64,000 bases of DNA from Candidatus Eiseniibacteriota bacterium (lineage in GTDB: Bacteria; Eisenbacteria; RBG-16-71-46; CAIMUX01): contig JAKQSZ010000035.1 in the NCBI GenBank assembly GCA_029569475.1, positions 1 through 64,000 on the forward strand, written 5' to 3'. Below, in pieces: positions 61,653-64,000 of this stretch (its first letter is position 1; every line of letters starts with the position of its first letter). The position numbers and the translations under genes were made by a program. A model generated the notes under the pieces. That model had not been told where the DNA came from. It worked only from the letters and a program-made list of their open reading frames with translations, and made no database searches.

Positions 61653-61795
61653 GTCACGAGCCGTACGTGGTCACGAGCCGTACGCTGTCAGGAGCCGTAC
61701 GTGGTCACGCCGTACGCTCCGGGAGCCGTATCCTGTGACAGCCGTACGCTGCCAGGAGCCGTATACCCTGTCACGAGCCGTACGAGCAGTACGAA
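61653..61795. repeat. Array of about eight degenerate 17-bp repeats ahead of thiD
   Basis: Units of 15-19 bp begin at about 61653, 61670, 61687, 61704, 61719, 61735, 61751 and 61770, with a partial unit after that. The first three are nearly identical (GTCACGAGCCGTACGTG form). The shared core is GAGCCGTACG, containing the palindrome CGTACG. They are direct repeats without unique spacers, so this is not CRISPR. The array lies in the divergent intergenic region 61456-61860; outside the array that region holds no gene. Confidence 0.8.
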
Positions 61796-61860
61796 GACGT
61801 TTGAACCCGACGGAGCAGACATCGAGAAACGCGTCCAGGTAGCGGCGCAGGAGGCCGTCC

Positions 61861-62790
61861 ATGGAGAAAGGCAGACAACCGTCCGAGTTGCCGCCAGCCG
61901 CCCACTCCGATTCCCGAATGATGGAGACCGGCGTCGCAGGTGGGCCATGGGCCGGCCGCGATCCCGTGCGACAGTGCCTGACCATCGCGGGTTCGGACAG
62001 CGGCGGCGGCGCGGGCATCCAGGCCGACCTCAAGACCTTCCAGGCCTGCGGCGTTTTCGGGATGTCGGTGATCACCTCGATCACGGCGCAGAACACGCGC
62101 GAGGTGAGGCTGGCGCACGGACTCCCGCCCTCGGTGGTGCGCGCGCAGATCGAGACCGTCTTCGACGACTTCGACGTCGCCTCGGCCAAGACCGGCATGC
62201 TGCACACACCGGAACTTGTGGAAGAGGTGGCCGGCTTCTGGCGTGGTCTGCAACGGGCCCCGGCACTGGTGGTCGATCCCGTCATGGTGGCCAAGGGGGG
62301 ACACCCTCTGCTGTCCGAGGAGGCCATCAGCGTGGTGCGATCCCGCTTGCTGCCGCTCGCCGCGGTCGTGACCCCGAACCGGCACGAAGCCGAACTGCTC
62401 AGCGGAACCCCGATCACGGGCCGGGCCTCGATCCTCGAAGCGGGGCGCGCCATCCTGGCGAGCGGTTGCGGCGCCGTGTTGATCAAGGGGGGCCATCTGG
62501 AGGGGGATGGCCTCGATCCCGCCATCGCGACGGACTTCCTGATCACCGCGGAGGGGGTGGCCGAGTACTCCGCCCCGAGAGAGTCGACCAGCTCGACGCA
62601 CGGAACCGGATGCACCTACTCGGCGGCCATCGCCGCCTGGCTGGGACGTGGTTGCGCGCTGCACGACGCAGTGGCGCACGCCAAGGTCTACGTTTCGGGC
62701 GCCATCCGTCACGGATTGCGCATCGGCGGAGGGCATGGACCGACCAACCACCAATACTTCCTGCGCGATCCAGCGACCCTGCACGCCTAG
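61861..62790 (+). CDS. thiD: Hydroxymethylpyrimidine (phosphate) kinase
   Basis: The 309-residue protein starts at ATG 61861 (GGAGGCCGTCC) with about 35 extra N-terminal residues before the conserved start CLTIAGSDSGGGAGIQADLK. The ribokinase-like fold shows VASAKTGMLHTPELV, VVDPVMVAKGG, VTPNRHEAELL, VLIKGGHLEGD and STHGTGCTYSAAIAAWLG (anion hole and catalytic Asp/Gly-x-Gly region; the usual Asp reads GTGC here). It phosphorylates HMP and HMP-P in thiamine synthesis. It is followed by thiE and thiL on one transcript. No TPP riboswitch was seen upstream; the repeat array is there instead. Confidence 0.9.
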   Translation: MEKGRQPSELPPAAHSDSRMMETGVAGGPWAGRDPVRQCLTIAGSDSGGGAGIQADLKTFQACGVFGMSVITSITAQNTREVRLAHGLPPSVVRAQIETVFDDFDVASAKTGMLHTPELVEEVAGFWRGLQRAPALVVDPVMVAKGGHPLLSEEAISVVRSRLLPLAAVVTPNRHEAELLSGTPITGRASILEAGRAILASGCGAVLIKGGHLEGDGLDPAIATDFLITAEGVAEYSAPRESTSSTHGTGCTYSAAIAAWLGRGCALHDAVAHAKVYVSGAIRHGLRIGGGHGPTNHQYFLRDPATLHA

Positions 62791-62882
62791 CGCGGTGGAG
62801 GAAGCGATGCCGGCGGCACCGGTCCGGTGCCGCCGCCGAGAACGACCGGACTGCACTCCTAACGCAGTAGAGGACGCGATGC
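62779..62882 (+). repeat. Duplicated stop/ribosome-site/start segment between thiD and thiE
   Basis: A 32-bp segment at 62779-62810 recurs at 62851-62882 with five mismatches. Each contains TAG or TAA, a GAGG ribosome site and GCGATG. The two ATGs are 72 bp apart and in frame. A perfect 12-bp inverted repeat (62811-62822 with 62824-62835) lies between them. Confidence 0.7.
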
Positions 62883-63541
62883 TGACAGTCGGACGCTTGC
62901 ATATCATCACGGATACGAGCCTCCAACGCCGGTATAGCCATATCGAACTGGCGGCGCTGGCCCTCGAGGGCGGGGCTGACGTCATCCAGTACCGCCGCAA
63001 GGACGCGGCCACCAGGCTGCTCCTCGAGGAGGCAAGGGCGATGGCCGCGCTCTGCCGCCCGGCGGGCGTACCGCTCATCGTCAACGACCGAGCGGATGTG
63101 GCGCTGGCGGCGGACGCCGGCGGTGTCCACCTCGGAGACATGGATCTGCCGATCCCGATCGCCCGCGACCTGCTCGGCGCGCACCGGCTGATCGGAGGTT
63201 CGGCGGACAACGCCGAGGAGGCGGTGGCGAGCGCCCGCGAAGGCGCTGACTACGTCGGCATCGGGCCGGTGTACGCGACCACCTCGAAGCGGGACACGGG
63301 AGCGGTCCTCGGCCTTGACGGGTTGGCGCGGGCGGTGGCGGCCTGCGGCCGGCCGCTCATCGCCATCGGGGGAGTGACCTTGGAGCGGCTTCCCGAGATC
63401 CTGGCCACCGGCGTCCATGGGGTCGCGGTCCTCTCCGCGTTCTGCGCGGCGGAAGATCCTTCCGGCCAGGTGCGCGCGATGCAGCGCTGCCTGGCCGGTT
63501 TCCCCTTGCGGGATGCTCCCGGCCGCCGGGGGTCGCGGTGA
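62879..63541 (+). CDS. thiE: Thiamine-phosphate synthase
   Basis: The 220-residue protein starts at ATG 62879; an in-frame ATG at 62807 would add 24 residues and also has a good ribosome site. TIM-barrel motifs are clear: LHIITDTSLQRRYS, GGADVIQYRRKDAA, VPLIVNDRADVALAADAGGV, HLGDMDLP, GADYVGIGPVYATTSKRDTG and LIAIGGVTLERLPEIL. It joins HMP-pyrophosphate from ThiD and the thiazole phosphate to form thiamine monophosphate. The thiL gene overlaps its stop by GTGA. Confidence 0.92.
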   Translation: MLTVGRLHIITDTSLQRRYSHIELAALALEGGADVIQYRRKDAATRLLLEEARAMAALCRPAGVPLIVNDRADVALAADAGGVHLGDMDLPIPIARDLLGAHRLIGGSADNAEEAVASAREGADYVGIGPVYATTSKRDTGAVLGLDGLARAVAACGRPLIAIGGVTLERLPEILATGVHGVAVLSAFCAAEDPSGQVRAMQRCLAGFPLRDAPGRRGSR

Positions 63542-64000
63542 CATCGGGCCCACGCGCCCGGCGCCGAGCCGGTTCCGGCCCGGGTGAACCGGGAGACCAA
63601 ACCATCCGATCGTGCGGCGAGTTCGCCTTGATCGAGCGGATCCGCCGTGTTCTCGAGCGCCGCGGGACCGCCTCCACATCCACGAGGGAGACGGTCGTGG
63701 TCGGGCCCGGCGATGACGCCGCGGTCGTCCGCCCGCGACCGCGTTGGGACCTGGTCATGACCTGTGACGCGCAGGTGGCCGGCCGGCACTTTCTTCCGGA
63801 GTGGATGACCCCGCGGCAGATCGGGCGCCGCATCATGGAAGTCAACCTGAGCGATGTCGCCGCGATGGGCGCGGACCCTCTGTACGCGCTGGTCTCGCTC
63901 GGTCTCCCGGCGTCCATGCTGGTCGCGGAGGTGGAGTCGCTCCACGAGGGCTTCGCCGACGCACTCGAGCCGCATGGGGCAGCCGTGATCGGCGGCAACC
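63538..64000 (+). CDS. thiL: Thiamine-monophosphate kinase, N-terminal part (runs off window)
   Basis: Translation starts with GTG at 63538, overlapping the thiE stop by 4 bp (GTGA), with a GGGGGT ribosome site in thiE. The first 30 residues are low in conservation, then FALIERIRRVLERRG, VVVGPGDDAAVV with the Mg-binding Asp pair, MTCDAQVAGRHFLPEWM and MEVNLSDVAAMGADPLYALV match ThiL. It makes thiamine diphosphate from thiamine monophosphate and ATP, completing the thiD-thiE-thiL set. About 154 of roughly 330 residues are present. Confidence 0.88.
   Translation, partial: MTSGPRARRRAGSGPGEPGDQTIRSCGEFALIERIRRVLERRGTASTSTRETVVVGPGDDAAVVRPRPRWDLVMTCDAQVAGRHFLPEWMTPRQIGRRIMEVNLSDVAAMGADPLYALVSLGLPASMLVAEVESLHEGFADALEPHGAAVIGGN

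Noticed and set aside
61653..61795. Possible CRISPR array
   Set aside because: Units are contiguous 15-19 bp direct repeats with no unique spacers and no cas genes nearby.
61456..61860. TPP riboswitch upstream of thiD
   Set aside because: The conserved CTGAGA and ACCTGAT-type thi-box segments are not visible; the region holds the 17-bp repeat array instead.
61771..63210. 479-codon open frame on the minus strand
   Set aside because: Antisense to thiD and thiE, both with clear motifs.
1..64000. tRNA or rRNA genes as integration sites for the mobile island
   Set aside because: No T-loop/acceptor pattern or rRNA core sequence was recognised on either strand. A covariance-model search would be needed to exclude a divergent tRNA.

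Overview
The window is a 64 kb, GC-rich (roughly two-thirds G+C by eye) bacterial chromosome segment with no rRNA, tRNA or CRISPR array. The gene set points to an uncultured lineage of the FCB group: secreted proteins with FlgD-like/T9SS-like C-terminal domains, Cys-rich secreted repeats of the TGACC type, two tricorn protease homologues, DUF4912 next to GH57/DUF3536, and large multiheme cytochromes. Candidatus Eisenbacteria or Krumholzibacteriota would fit, but that is an inference from gene style and not a phylogenetic placement.

Layout. 1-3418: end of an outer-membrane beta-barrel gene, a 13-heme cytochrome and a NapC/NirT-type membrane cytochrome, together a plausible trans-envelope electron conduit. 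3419-11071: a mobile-element graveyard and cargo island. It holds a truncated tyrosine recombinase, one IS21-type element inserted in another (each with arrays of terminal repeats), a second frameshifted tyrosine recombinase, an AT-richer cargo block (DNA methyltransferase, PaeR7I/XhoI-like endonuclease, a 91-residue protein and a membrane protein), then another decayed IS21 remnant. 11072-15900: a secreted subtilisin-like protease, a 1.2 kb gene-free stretch and a secreted Cys-rich repeat protein.

15995-23510: a two-gene operon whose first product carries a divergent RelA/SpoT-like synthetase domain, divergent from a sigma factor/anti-sigma operon followed by three exported or membrane-anchored proteins, a rhodanese-methyltransferase fusion and a secreted protein. 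23625-29771: a small conserved-looking protein, an FHA protein, and a DUF4912/GH57 pair. 30450-45832: an exported tricorn homologue, a GT39-TPR fusion, a class V aminotransferase, a beta-propeller/dihaem peroxidase fusion, a membrane spermidine-synthase-like protein with a tiny membrane partner, a DUF3078 protein and signal peptidase I.

46114-64000: a DinB protein, an archaeal-type threonyl-tRNA synthetase, an OmpA protein, a DUF455 ferritin-like protein, a three-gene ABC-2 exporter in convergent orientation, a second tricorn homologue without a signal peptide, a membrane protein, a histidine/aromatic ammonia-lyase with Cys in place of the usual MIO serine, a nitroreductase, and a thiamine cluster thiD-thiE-thiL (thiL runs off the end) preceded by an unusual array of about 17-bp repeats.

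The most promising places to look for something undescribed are the RelA/SpoT-like two-gene operon (15995-17880), the restriction-modification island with its two unrecognised cargo genes (6886-9769), the repeat array ahead of thiD (61653-61795), and the sigma-factor operon with its paralogous exported proteins.
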